DNA of 64,000 nucleotides, from positions 149,948-213,947 of the forward strand of contig JANIIK010000739.1 of the NCBI GenBank assembly GCA_027704905.1, read 5' to 3'. How positions within the stretch are numbered: position 1 is the first letter of the stretch; each line of letters opens with the position of its first letter. The notes under the pieces were generated by a model. That model was not told the DNA's origin, did no database searches, and saw only the letters and a list, made by a program, of their open reading frames with translations. The stretch comes from Muraenolepis orangiensis (lineage: Eukaryota; Chordata; Actinopteri; Gadiformes; Muraenolepididae). Shown here one piece after another: positions 33,642 through 44,639 of this stretch. A program made the position numbers and the translations under genes.

Positions 33642-34583
33642 GTAAGTACAAGGACACTTTTCTTTATCTGATATAACTCCCTAAACATTACCTTTATATC
33701 GAAATAGAACTAAAGAAATTATTCTTTTAATTTATATTCTAAAATATTATATTATAATCTTTTAAACTTCTAAATGTTTGGTTGTTAAGGGCAGTAGACA
33801 CATATTATTGATTGGAGTTCAGTTACTTAATGTTATTATTTACATTGTTTTTGTAATGATTTAATTATGATGAACATTCATCATTTATTAAGCATATCAT
33901 TGATTTACTTTGTACTTCATGAAATGGGCTAACAAGTATCCTTCAAGTTCAGTTTAGACTTCTTAAAAGTCGTAATTTAATGAATAGAACATTTAAATTG
34001 CAAATGTATTTCTGTGCTCAAAAGTTCCCATTAAATTGTTAGTAAATTATTCTGTAGTGTTTTGGCCGAACGTTGAATTAAATATAAGAAAAGGGAAGTG
34101 AGAAACTAATCTGAAGAAGTTCTGCCACCTGACAGCTGTAGAAACATTACAATGTGTCTCATGTATTCATTTATATTAATGTGGAAATTTATATAAATTA
34201 AATTGGTGACAGGATAGCTCTGTCTTTTGGGACTTGGGAACCGGAAGGTCCCCGGTTCAAGTCTCCGAAACACCTGGTCACTGCCGAGGTGCCCTTGAGC
34301 AAGACCACAGCTTCTAATACTAGGATGGGTTAAATGAACACATTTCACTGTGTGTGTACATGTATGAGACCAATAAAGAGGATTTAAGATTTAGAAATAA
34401 ATACATGACACATTTAAATGTTTCAAACATTTAAATGTGTCAAGGTTTCATTTATATTCATTTCCACATTTCAATCAACAATTCCAACAGTTGATGAATC
34501 TTCCAGTCCTCTGTGCTCCCTATGAGCGGCCATGTTAAGGGAGCCAGTTGTCCACTTGTCTCCTCTCTCTCTCTCTCTTCCAG
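33642..34583 (+). other. J2-C2 intron
   Basis: 942 bp with GTAAGT donor and CTTCCAG acceptor; it contains the SINE at 34210-34381. Confidence 0.85.
34210..34381 (+). mobile_element. tRNA-type SINE in the J2-C2 intron
   Basis: A B-box-like GGTTCAAGTC (34255-34264) is present, followed by the shared body and an AATAAA-like end. Confidence 0.65.
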
Positions 34584-34906
34584 TGGGAGTGGTTCAGCCC
34601 ACGCTGAGCCTCCTTCCTCCCTCCAGAGTGGAGCTGGAGCAGGGCAGGGCTGCACTGCTGTGTTTGGCCACTGGGGGCTTCCCCTCAGACTGGAAGCTTG
34701 GCTGGAAGGTGGGGGGCAGCAGCAGGTCTGCCGGGGTGTCGGATAGCCCGGGGGTCCTGGGGAAAGATGGCACCTACAGCCGGAGCAGCGCCCTGACCCT
34801 CCCTGCGGACCAGTGGAGGAAGGCGGGCTCAGTGAGCTGTGAGGCCAGTAGGAGCGGCCAGACGCCTGTCACTCAAACCCTGAATCCTGACCAGTGTTCA
34901 GAGTAG
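34584..34906 (+). CDS. Ig light-chain constant exon C2
   Basis: A 323-bp C exon in phase 1 with J2, giving 106 residues and TAG. The Ig-fold cysteines (26, 85), Trp40 and the near-terminal Cys104 are as in C1. The protein matches C3 throughout and C1 except for RAALLC in place of RATVLC. Poly(A) signal AATAAA is at 35092. No defect was seen, so it should be usable after V-J joining. Confidence 0.97.
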
Positions 34907-35091
34907 AGAGGCTCCAGCATGGAAGTAGTGTAGAATACAAATCTCCTCTGACACGTCTGCTTTCTATCTCTCTGTCTAAGGTAGCTGCAGCTTCTGATGA
35001 CCTCCATCAATATAACATGTCTTTGAGCCATTAGCATTACGCTCCATGGTCTGTTACCCCTTTGCTTGAGTTTGTCACATGTTGAACATTT

Positions 35092-35097
35092 AATAAA
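35092..35097 (+). terminator. Poly(A) signal of C2
   Basis: AATAAA 186 nt after the stop. Confidence 0.8.
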
Positions 35098-35919
35098 GAT
35101 GTAAAAAAAACAATGATTAATTGTCATCATTTCTGATGGTATATCTTCTGTCCACGCTCTAACAAGTATAACACCTCTTCTATTTCTTCATTAAATATTT
35201 GACCAGCCGTTTGAATGAAGGGTAAAGCTGTGGTTTGTCTCATCTCTGAATGACCAAAGTGTTGCTTGTGTGGCTCTTCTTGGAAGGTGTGTTCACTGGA
35301 TCCAGTGGACCAGTGTCAGTCATAGAGACACTGCTGCTGAGATGACCCATGTGTTTCAGACTGACTTCATGTCACTTCATCAAACAGTAGTTCAGGGTGT
35401 CCAGGTTTCTGCACATGTAACAGACGCCAGCAGGTGGCGCTGTGCAGTGGTAAACCTCACTCCCCCACACCTAAATAGACGTTCTAGCGATGAAGCTAGG
35501 GCCTGTGGGTTTGAGCTCTCACGTTAGAACGTGGCCTCTCGTGCCGGAGGTGGTCAGTTCCAGTAATAGTAACAGTAACAGTCAGTGGTCAGTGCTGGAC
35601 ACTGACTGTTACACACATACCAACTTAGAAACGTGTAGAAGTACGTCTGGAGAGACATTCAGTATCTCTCACGGAGACAGAGGATCCCTAGCATGCTGAG
35701 TGGTGGAAACAGTTCCATATTAATCATGGTTGAGTTTATTAGTCAAAGACCAAACCGACATCATCTCTTAAAGATGTGGTTCATTAACCGTATTCTGTGA
35801 GCAGTGAACCGTAGCTATTCAAATGATCTCCAGTTTTAGCTGACGCCCACCTGGGTCTCTAGAGGGACAGAAAGTCAGTGGAGGTTTTCAGAAGAGTCTC
35901 TGGAGATTCCAGGGAAAGT

Positions 35920-35922
<3 letters not shown>
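35098..35922. repeat. Conserved non-coding block B downstream of C2
   Basis: Counterpart of 10566-11381; no gene recognised. Confidence 0.7.

Positions 35923-35967
<45 letters not shown>
35923..35967. repeat. (TG)n run
   Basis: Short allele of the run that is about 180 bp long in unit 1. Confidence 0.97.
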
Positions 35968-35968
<1 letters not shown>

Positions 35969-36044
35969 CTACATACCGGCTCAGTGGTGCCCTCTTGTGT
36001 CAAACCACAGCCATTACTACAAAGAGTGAATCCAAAACTGTGAG

Positions 36045-36135
36045 TCAATATGTGATAGTTGAGGTAGTTGTTGTATATTATATGTGGTGGTTGAGGTAGT
36101 TATAGATGATTTGTGGTAGTTAAGGTCGTAGCTGA
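36045..36135. repeat. Short satellite remnant
   Basis: Two or three degenerate gttgaggtag units, cut off by the gypsy fragment. Confidence 0.75.
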
Positions 36136-36214
36136 AGACTCCTAACGACCTGGGCAGAAGGAGTTGCTCTCTTCCCCGGCCCCGCCCGCCCACCTAATCT
36201 CCTCCCCCCCCCGG

Positions 36215-36340
36215 ATCATGGACTGGGAGGCTTACGGCCCAGAGGAGCGGGGTTGGGCCCCGCGCCGCTACAGTCTGGACCCGTTCCTTATCCGCCACTG
36301 TCACCGGGAACACCCCTTCAAGCCGGGTTGGGCCCCCGTT
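36215..36340 (+). pseudogene. Ty3/gypsy integrase C-terminus
   Basis: Reads MDWEAYGPEERGWAPRRYSL then DPFLIRHCHREHPFKPGWAP, the chromodomain-type end of integrase in Ty3/gypsy retrotransposons of fish (family pattern DWEGYGPEERSW). The rest of pol and gag are missing. Confidence 0.85.
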
Positions 36341-36353
36341 GAGGGGGGGGTAC

Positions 36354-36960
36354 CGTCACGGTTACGGTGGTCGGCAGGGGGCGTGGCCAAGCCGCGTGCG
36401 CTGGCGGCGCACACACACCTGTCAGCAATTGCCGTGGCTGATTGCTAATCCCCTCACCTGGGGTATATAGACCCTGGCTTCCCGGTACCCCGGGGTTACG
36501 TCGTACTGTATGCTTGCTATTTTGTACGTTGGTACATTCTGGACGGAATCGCCACGCCGATGTCCCGGAGATCCAGATTCATTGCCTGTCTCGCGTTACT
36601 CTCCTGTCCCGGACTACTCTCCGGTCTATATGAGCTCCAAGGTAATTATAATTACCTGTCCAGTACCTGTCGCTACTCCGACCTCCCAGTATCTAGACTT
36701 GTCGCTCGTCCCTGACCATCCGTCTGTCCGGTACCTGTCGCTACTCGACCTCCCGGTATCCAGACTCCTCTCCCGTCCCAGACTACTCGCCGGTGTACTA
36801 CCTGCCGGTACTCCGCGGATCGACTTCCCGGTTTCCAGACCCCTTGCCTGTCCCCGTTCACCCTTGTGTGTTGTGTTTGCGTTGAGTAAAGCTTTACGTT
36901 ATAGCTCCACTGTGTCTTGGTCTGCGTTCTGGGTCCCACCGAACTATCCCATACGTGACA
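36354..36960 (+). mobile_element. 3' LTR of a Ty3/gypsy element, unit 2
   Basis: Preceded by a polypurine tract (gagggggggg, 36341-36350). It starts CGTCACGG (canonical TG mutated to CG) and ends ATACGTGACA, 607 bp. A TATATAG box lies at about 36464. It is the same length as the copy at 53948-54554. Absent in unit 1. Frames of up to 180 codons inside are not genes. Confidence 0.8.
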
Positions 36961-37290
36961 GCAACAAGACACGCAGTGGACTTAGCTATGGGATTTATCC
37001 ACCGGCATCGACCGGCTGCAGTTTGTTGGCCGATAAAAGTCTCCTTTGTTGAATTGTGAGCATGCAATAGCGTGCGATAAAATGGCCAACATTATTTATC
37101 CCCAAGGGGACATTCCGCTGTGACCACAGCACACAATACAACTAAATATCAATATGAAAAAATACACAAAGTAGAAATCTAAATACAAATGACGGTGTCT
37201 GTATTCATAGTTTCTAAATTATATGTAGGGTCCAAAGTGAACACCTGCGTACTAATGCGATGGCCCTCTCCCACGCTTCCTTGCTCCCAG
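36961..37290. other. Spacer with LINE-tail-like motif
   Basis: Includes atttatccccaaggggacat (reverse of the common fish LINE tail motif) at about 37096-37115; shared with 54555-54884. Confidence 0.5.
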
Positions 37291-37461
37291 GCCGAGAAGA
37301 TGGTGCTGGCCGTGGGGGACTGTGTTCAGTTCCTTTAGGAGGAGGTGCGGAGCGCCCTGGAGGAGGTAGTGGAGGGGCAGAATGAGGCACAGGAGGAGGC
37401 TGTCAGGATTCTTGACTCCCAGACGGTCCGAGACGCCCAGCAGCTGCCCGTCAGACGGCAG
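37291..37461 (+). pseudogene. Spectrin-repeat (nesprin-like) pseudo-exon, unit 2
   Basis: Acceptor tgctcccag| and donor CAG|gtagga enclose 171 bp, 57 codons in phase 0. It reads AEKMVLAVGDCVQFL*EEVR then SALEEVVEG...ILDSQTVRDAQQLPVRRQ, a coiled-coil or spectrin-type helix. The single stop is TAG where CAG (Gln) is expected. The same stop occurs in unit 3, so it predates the unit 2/3 duplication. The parent gene is probably the same as for 22405-22557; the nesprin assignment is an inference. Confidence 0.6.
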
Positions 37462-37913
37462 GTAGGAGGAGTTAACACACTTTAATTGTTTCTTTCTTGC
37501 TTCATTTTTCAGTTAATTTAGTTTTTTTGTTAGTTTTTATGTTTATTGCCCTCTTCCTGTCCTCTATCTATAATGATGTATTATCAGGCCCGGCGTCATG
37601 GGCGGGCCCCATGGGGCCAGGCCCGCCCATCCAGGATTTGGGCCCGCCCATGAGAAATCAGGGATTAAAAACAATTATTATATAAAAAAGATTATTATTA
37701 TGTTTATTGTTTTTATTTGTAGGGCTTTATCATACCATTCCTTTTTGTACTAAGCTATGTTGAAACATTCGTATAATATAATTTTTTTTATTTTGCTATG
37801 AAATTCTGAATGAATCTCGCGATACTGGTTTTTCGCGGGGTTGAGTCGTGCGTGTGTTTTTTTTCAAGTGAGACGCGTCACAGCAACCTGTCAGTTTATA
37901 TGTATCGGCAACA

Positions 37914-40564
37914 ATGGATATTAGGAAGTGGTTCACCAACAATAAGAGCTCACACAAGGATTGTGGCAACTCAGCACCAGATGCTGGCAACTTGACGTGT
38001 CCCCCAGCGCCATCTCCTCTACCTTCTCCTCCACCAGGACACCAGGAGCATCTCTCCTACCTTCTCCTCCACCAGGACACCAGGAGCATCTCCTCTACCT
38101 TCTCCTCCACCAGGACACCAGGAGCATCTCTCCTACCTTCTCCTCCACCAGGACACCAGGAGCATCTCCTCTACCTTCTCCTTCACCAGGACACCAGGAG
38201 CATCTCTCCTACCTTCTCCTCCACCAGGACACCAGGAGCATCTCTCCTACCTTCTCCTCCACCAGGACACCAGGAGCATCTCTTCTACCTTCTCCTCCAC
38301 CGGGACACCAGGAGCATCTCCTCTACCTTCTCCTCCACCAGGACACCAGGAGCATCTTCGGAGCCGGGCAGCAGCAGTTCATCATTTAGCAGCCCAGGCC
38401 CAGCTCCCATTCTAAACGCTCGTGATCTTGGAGATTTTTCTTTTCTAGTCCCAGAGGACATTGGCGTGGATACACCAAAACAGGTAGTCCTTCTCCGGGA
38501 AAAAACATTGTTTTGCCAGCTCATGGTACCAAAACCGACCCTGGCTTGAATACTCCGTGAAAGGAGATGCTGCGTACTGTTTCCCATGCAGAAAGTTTAA
38601 GGCTCATCATCATGACGCATCGTTCACCGTAAAAGGCTTCAAAGACTGGAAGCATGCCTTACAAAGGGCTCGGGTCTTAGCAAACACAGCTCTACCAAGG
38701 AACATTTAGTGTGTGAGAAATTGTGGAGAGAAAAACAAATGCGCATGGAGACTGGTCAGGAAATCACAACTCTTGTCAACAAGGATCAGCTGGCTCCTAA
38801 CAGATATTATCTGGGCTCCATTATTGACATTGTGACTTTTCTCTCTACCAGCAATCTTCCTTTCCGAGGTGACCACGACTCTTTAGAGTGTATGTCCAAG
38901 TCTGGCAGTGGGTTATTTTTGTCATTGTTTGAGTATACCCTCCAAAAGGACCCAGAACTTGCGAAAATTGCCCCCACCATTCCCAAAAATGCTACCTACA
39001 TAAGCCATGATATACAAAACGACATAATGGACCTGATGAGCTTGTTGTAAGGAGCATATAGGTGAGGAAATAGGCCCCTCCTTTAACTCTCTGTCACCAT
39101 GGATGAACCCCAGACCAACAGGCTGTGAAAACATTTACATTGTAGTGCGTTTAGTTGATGAGAACTAAGTCATAAAGAAAGGCTCTGGACAATCACCACA
39201 GCAGTTGCAGGTGATGCAGAAACCCTCACACAGACACTCACTGCTGAAATATGCAAAGCTGGCCTGAGCACAGACACAATTCTCAGCCAGGTATACGATG
39301 GGGCAAGTCTTATGTCGGGGAGACACGGTGGGGTTCAAAGACTCCTTCAAGATGAACTGGGCAGAGAAATCCCATATGTGCACCGCTTCAACCACCAGCT
39401 GCACTTGGTCGTTGTTCACGCCATGTCCGGTGAGAGAGCCATTGAGGATTTATTCAACATCTGTAATGTCCTCTACAAGTTCACACGAAAGCCCACCGTT
39501 GCTGCACATTACCAGGGAAACACGCTGAAGCGTTGACTGGAACAGCGCTGGACAGGGCACCTGGCCACTGTTCACATTATTCTGAAATCTTTTCAGGATA
39601 TAGTGGAACTACTACGACACGTTGAAAACTCTGCATCATTTCCAGCTGACTTGAGGATGGAGGCAGCAGGCTTGTTGAGCAGAATTTTAAAGCCCACAGT
39701 TTTAAATTCCACACCCAGTTAATATGCAAGATATTGTCCCTGCTTGAGCCAGCTAACAGGATGATGCAGTCAGAGGAAATGGACCTTCAAACGGCAGTAC
39801 AGCTTGTCAACACTGCCAAAGAGTGTGTTGAGGCCCTGCGCACCGAAAAGGTGTTCACGGAGATGTGGAGCGAGTGTGCACAGGAGAGAGAGGATGATAT
39901 CCATCCCGGTCCCACCAAGAGAAGGCCAACTCTAAACACAACTTTGGAGGATTATGTTGTTGAAGAGACAGTGGGAGTGGGAACACAAGAAAACCACCAG
40001 ATGACAGAGCAACGGCGGCTGTTTTACAGCTGCATTGATGCAGTTACGGGAGAAATTGCGCGCCGCTTTGGAGAGCGAAACAGCGCATTAATGGAGGCTA
40101 TTGCTTCACTCAACCCGGAAAGCAGCTTCTTCCTGGAGCCCGAAAAAGTGGAACCTTTGCTTAAACTGACTGGAACCACGCTCGTTGATGCTGAGTTCAT
40201 TGTGGCCAAAAAGCTGATTCTGAAACACGTGGACAGCAGCTTCACACCACCAGAGGATGGGAAATGGACATTGAAAAACATACTTGGTCATCTCCACACG
40301 ACGCTTGAGGCAATGCCAAGTGTTCTCACCGCATTTAAGGTTTCACTTACCTTTGGAGCTTCCACAGCTTTATGTGAGAACTCTTTTTCCACACTGAAAA
40401 ACGTTTTCAGTGAGCACCGAAGAAGCACGTCTCACACTCGGAAAGCTAATTTAATCCAACTTGGTTTCGAGAAGGACCTGACAATAAAATGCAAGAATGA
40501 GTGTAAAGACAGGTTGCTGAGGAGGTTCCATTCCTCTGGGAGACGTGGGCTCCAGCTTCATTAG
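37914..40564 (+). pseudogene. hAT transposase (ZMYM1-like, TTF-type finger), broken
   Basis: Starts MDIRKWFTNNKSSHKD (37914). A Pro/Ser-rich part follows, made of the 38-bp minisatellite. Then the TTF-type zinc finger PWLEYSVKGDAAYCFPCRKF with FTVKGFKDWKHAL (about 38537-38660), a DUF4371-like central part (LSQVYDGASLMSGRHGGVQR, 39281-39340; YVHRFNHQLHLVVVHAMS), and the C-terminal dimerisation part (ALCENSFSTLKNVFSEHRRS, about 40370-40430) ending with a stop at 40562. Frames change at least at about 38530, 38700, 39050 and 39536, with stops, so it is not functional. It is not a host gene: it lies inside an element with TIRs and TSD. Confidence 0.88.
38010..38358. repeat. 38-bp minisatellite inside the transposase
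   Basis: About nine units of ccaccaggacaccaggagca + tctctcctaccttctcct. As 38 is not a multiple of three, each unit shifts frame. Confidence 0.93.
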
Positions 40565-41270
40565 ACCCCACCCTGAGTACATCGTGTACAGCAAACAATC
40601 ATCACCATGGAGGCTAAGCGGTTGTTCAACAGCTTTAATGTGAACTAAATATTGGCTATTTTTCAGTGTGTTTTGTTCACTGTATGTTGCCAATATATTT
40701 TGTTATTTGTTCATTGATTTAATTCCACTTCTTTAGGCCCAGAGACACACTCTGCTTTAAAGGAGCACGTGCAAACTGATGCTTCACATGTCATTTCCTC
40801 CTCATGCTCATCCTCTGAGATTAAAACTCATTTGCATATTGTATTTGTATATTTTCTGGCAGTTTTCTGTTTTTTGCTGCATAACTAAAGCCGTCTGATA
40901 TTCTATTACATCTTTAAATGTTAACAGCCTTGACTCAACACATGGTTTGTTCTTAGGTAGTACATTATGCAACATTCTCTCAGCTTTGTTCTGTAATGTA
41001 ATTAAAGGTTTTAAATGACTCATAGTGCATATGAGTCAGCTGCTGCTTCTGCTTGTTTGATGCGTAGCGTCTCTGTCCATCCATGGGGCTGAAGTTGCGT
41101 TGTTTTTGTGCCTCCATCCTGAGCAGCAATGAAACATTTAGAGCATTGTGAATGTTATAGAGCGCCATTTAACATTTTGGAGCACAGAAAAATATATTTT
41201 GCAATCAAATCAATTGTATTTTGAAGAGAAATTGACTCTCAAGCCCTCAAACTCTTGATCCAGTCCGTCA
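40565..41270. other. hAT 3' non-coding part
   Basis: AT-rich, no further ORF; inside the hAT element. Confidence 0.6.
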
Positions 41271-41294
41271 CACGCTCTCTCCCCCTCTCTCCCT

Positions 41295-41790
41295 CACACC
41301 TCTCCACCCTGTGCTCCACACCTCTCCACCCTGTGCTCGCTCCACACCTCTCCACCCTGTGGCTCCACACCTCTCCACCCTGTGGCTCCACACCTCTCCA
41401 CCCTGTGCTCGCTCCACACCTCTCCACCCTGTGCTCCACACCTCTCCACCCTGTGCTCCACACCTCTCCACCCTGTGCTCCACACCTCTCCACCCTGTGC
41501 TCCACACCTCTCCACCCTGTGCTCGCTCCACACCTCTCCACCCTGTGCTCGCTCCACACCTCTCCACCCTGTGCTCGCTCCACACCTCTCCACCCTGTGC
41601 TCCACACCTCTCCACCCTGTGGCTCCACACCTCTCCACCCTGTGCTCGCTCCACACCTCTCCACCCTGTGCTCCACACCTCTCCACCCTGTGCTCCCTCC
41701 ACACCTCTCCCCCTCGCTCCACACCTCTCCACCCTGTGGCTCCACACCTCTCCACCCTGTGCTCCACACCTCTCCACCCTGTGCTCTCTC
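41295..41790. repeat. 22/26-bp minisatellite
   Basis: Units tccacacctctccaccctgt plus gc, or gctcgc. Both strands are open for more than 200 codons because of composition; these are not genes. Confidence 0.95.
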
Positions 41791-41954
41791 TTGTTGCCCA
41801 GCGTTACAGATGGTTGTTATGTGGCTCATGTGTGGGAGAGAGAGCGTGAGCAGCAGCAGCAGATGAAACATTTCCTATGCTCAAAATGTTTCATTGCGTG
41901 CACTAAAATAACGCCTAAATCTTTCGGCAACTATATGCACATATGTTACGTTAA

Positions 41955-42062
41955 AATGGGGTGGGGCCTGGGGGTTGGGGGGGTGGGGCCTGGGGGTCGG
42001 GGGGTGGGGGTGGGGCCTGGGGGTCGGGGGGTGGGGCCTGGGGGTCGGGGGGTGGGCCCGCC
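41955..42062. repeat. G-rich tract GGGGTGGGGCCTGGGGGTC
   Basis: Four or five tandem units with many G-runs near the right end of the hAT element. Confidence 0.85.
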
Positions 42063-42111
42063 CTGGTAAATCAAATGCCCGCCCAGAGATGGATGTCTGC
42101 CGCCGGGTCTG

Positions 42112-42349
42112 TGTATTATGATTATATTAATCCGAGTGCAAAGAAATAAAACTGAAATAACGCATGAAAGTCAGTTACAATATTTATATATTTTTTGGTT
42201 TCACAGACACAATGACTTATCTAACTAAATAAATACATTTGATTCATAGACACAATGACTTATCTAACTAAATAAATACATTTGATTCATAGACACAATG
42301 ACTTATCAGAAATAATAAATATCAAACATAATACAAATACACATTGCCA
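42112..42349. other. Unit-2 spacer after hAT
   Basis: Contains two full copies plus one partial copy of a 53-bp repeat (cacagacacaatgacttatc, ctaactaaataaatacattt, gattcatag). Shared with 55186-55372, where there is one copy fewer. It ends at ...cacattgcc, after which unit 2 jumps to a LINE fragment. Confidence 0.7.
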
Positions 42350-42815
42350 CATGAGCTCCCCTCCCTCCTGGATATATACAACCAGCGGTGCATGGCCATG
42401 GCCAAACGCATCATAAAGACATTGCCCACCCCAGCCACGAACTGTACTCACTGTTACCGTCAGGCAGGCGATACCTCAGTATCAAGTGCTGTACAAATAG
42501 GCTTAGAGATAGCTTCCACAGTCATCAGGCTGCTGAACAAGGGCGCATAGCATATAACAATGTATATTTTATTACATTGATTTATTCATACATATTGCTC
42601 TTTTCTGTGCCGATATTTTGCATTTTATAAATTGCATATTTATTTTTTATTTTTATTTTTTTACTTTATTCTATTTTTATTCTATTTTTATCTATTTCTT
42701 ATCTTATTTTATAACTGCTGTCTGTCGTCGGGTATTGCACATAAAATTTTCACATCACTGCTTTATACTTGTGTAAACTGTGAAGTGACAATAAACTTGA
42801 CTTGACTTGACTTGT
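42350..42815 (+). mobile_element. L2-like LINE 3' fragment, before unit 3
   Basis: Starts at tgagctcccctccctcctgg (ORF codons ELPSLLDIYNQRC, one frame shift at about 42420), then UTR and TGACT tail at 42795-42815. The same family as 1-325 and 60180-63071. Confidence 0.8.
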
Positions 42816-43150
42816 AAGACATTAAATGTCATCATTATAATATATTGATCATATACAATTATATAATGATATCAATCATTAATGGAATCCAAATTTATTC
42901 AATGAGCAAACCAGCTCACCACCACTCACTCAAGTCACTTTTCTTTACCTTTTCTATTTTTATTCCCATTTATTTATTTTATTTTATTTTAGTTAGTTAT
43001 TGTGTAAAATGTTTTTGTTTTTTTAAATGTAATTATATTAGAGGTCAAATGTCATAATATGTGATTATATAAATGATAACAGCCCATCCCTAGACAAAAG
43101 GTTCTGTGTTTGAATCCCAATGTCCGAAGTCTACCTTTAGACAAAATGTG
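42816..43150. other. Lead-in spacer to unit 3
   Basis: AT-rich; shared with 63072-63400. No gene. Confidence 0.5.
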
Positions 43151-43159
43151 GAAACCATA

Positions 43160-43305
43160 CCTGCTCATTACATTACATAACATTACATAACATTACATTA
43201 CATTACATTACATAACATTACATTACATTACATTACATTACATAACATTACAGGCATATAGCAGACACTTTGTCCAAAGTTACTCACAATAGTGCATTCA
43301 TGCAG
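43160..43305 (-). mobile_element. Retroposon 3' tail with (ACATT)n, reverse
   Basis: Matches 23705-23835 and 63416-63545. Confidence 0.65.
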
Positions 43306-43376
43306 GACATGTATGTGAATTCCCTTTGAGTGGTTAGTGACTAAATAACACATAGTAATACATCCATAAATACTAA

Positions 43377-43590
43377 CCTTTATGACATTAACAGTCTCAA
43401 CATGCTATACAGGACCATTCAAATGAAACCCTCAGCCCTACACATCAGAATAGATCCATATACCAAGTTAGAAAGGAAGGAAGTGACACATTAAAACAGT
43501 TTAGAGAGAGCCTTCAACAGGCCGGTTGATAACAGTCCTGGGACCTGACTAATCTAACGGGCAGAGGATCAAACTCACGGTCTTAACACG
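43377..43590. repeat. Conserved start of tandem unit 3
   Basis: Matches 326-540. Confidence 0.85.
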
Positions 43591-43986
43591 CTAGATACAT
43601 ACATAATATACATACTTATTATGCATACATGCATACATAATATACATACATATTATACATATATAATATACATACATGCATACATATTATACATACATAT
43701 TATACATATATAATATACATACATATTATAGATACATGCATACATATTGTACATACATACATATTATAAATACATAATATACATACATGCATACGTATTT
43801 CACATACATACATATTATACATACATAGTATATATACATACATACCTACATATTATACATACATACATCGATATTATACACACATTATACATTCATGCAT
43901 ATTATACATACTGTACGCACATACAAATGATACACACATACATACATACATACATACATACATACATACATACATACATACATACA

Positions 43987-44017
<31 letters not shown>

Positions 44018-44039
44018 TATACATACATTGTACATACAT
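43591..44039. repeat. TACA-type tract with (CATA)n
   Basis: Ends in a long perfect CATA run (about 43937-44012). Confidence 0.93.
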
Positions 44040-44554
44040 TGTCACAATAGCTATTCCCCCTGCCTCCACCAGAGGGCAGCATCAGCCCGTGGTAATTCTC
44101 ACCTTTCACCTGCAGCGCATCTCAATCAACCTATTTAATAATTATATTTAAGCCCACCTCCACACACTCACTCTTCACCAGATTGTTCCTGATTATGCAG
44201 ACTCTCCAGTGTTTACTTCCCAGACCGATTCCTGTTACCGACCCTGCCTGCCCCGGACCTGCCTGCCTCGACTGTTCCCCGATCGTCTGCCTGTCCCCGA
44301 CTACCTCTCTGTCTGTCCCCGTCTGGTTCATCTGCCCTACCCGGCTCCTGATCTGCTGCCTGTCCCCGACTACCTCTCTGTCTGTCCCTGTCTGGTTCGT
44401 CCGTCCTACCCGGCTCCTGATCGTCTGCCTGTCCCCGACTACCTCTCTGTCTGTCCCCGTCTGGTTCGTCTGTGTGATCATTGACATTAAATATTACAAA
44501 CTGTCCTTGGTGTCCAGTGTGTGCTACATTTGTGTCCTAACTCAATACATGACA
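44040..44554 (+). mobile_element. Solo LTR, unit 3
   Basis: TGTCACAATA...ACATGACA; like 25644-26155 and without the CTGTATAGC repeats of unit 1. Confidence 0.7.
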
Positions 44555-44639
44555 TACATACATATTATACAAACATACATATTGAACATACATACATGCA
44601 TACATACATATGATAGATACATACATACATACATATTAT

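Larger units (their letters stand above)
37585..42111 (+). mobile_element. hAT DNA transposon with 8-bp TSD, unit 2
   Basis: Ends CAGGCCCGGCG (37585) and CGCCGGGTCTG (42111, inverted), flanked by perfect 8-bp duplications TGTATTAT at 37577-37584 and 42112-42119. The 4527-bp interior carries a TTF-finger hAT transposase relic, two minisatellites and a G-rich tract. Unit 3 has the uninterrupted site at about 55178-55185 (TGTATTCT), so the insertion happened after units 2 and 3 separated or was lost exactly by conversion. Confidence 0.93.

Noticed and set aside
34240..34275. A tRNA gene (B-box-like GGTTCAAGTC)
   Set aside because: No cloverleaf can be made with the upstream sequence; the context is a SINE body with the same insertion in three introns.
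37914..40564. A domesticated host ZMYM1-like gene
   Set aside because: The coding region is frameshifted and enclosed by TIRs with an 8-bp target duplication, so it is a dead transposon copy.
41239..42069. Long frames on both strands (up to 252 codons)
   Set aside because: Stop-free translation of a 22/26-bp minisatellite; the peptide has no domain.
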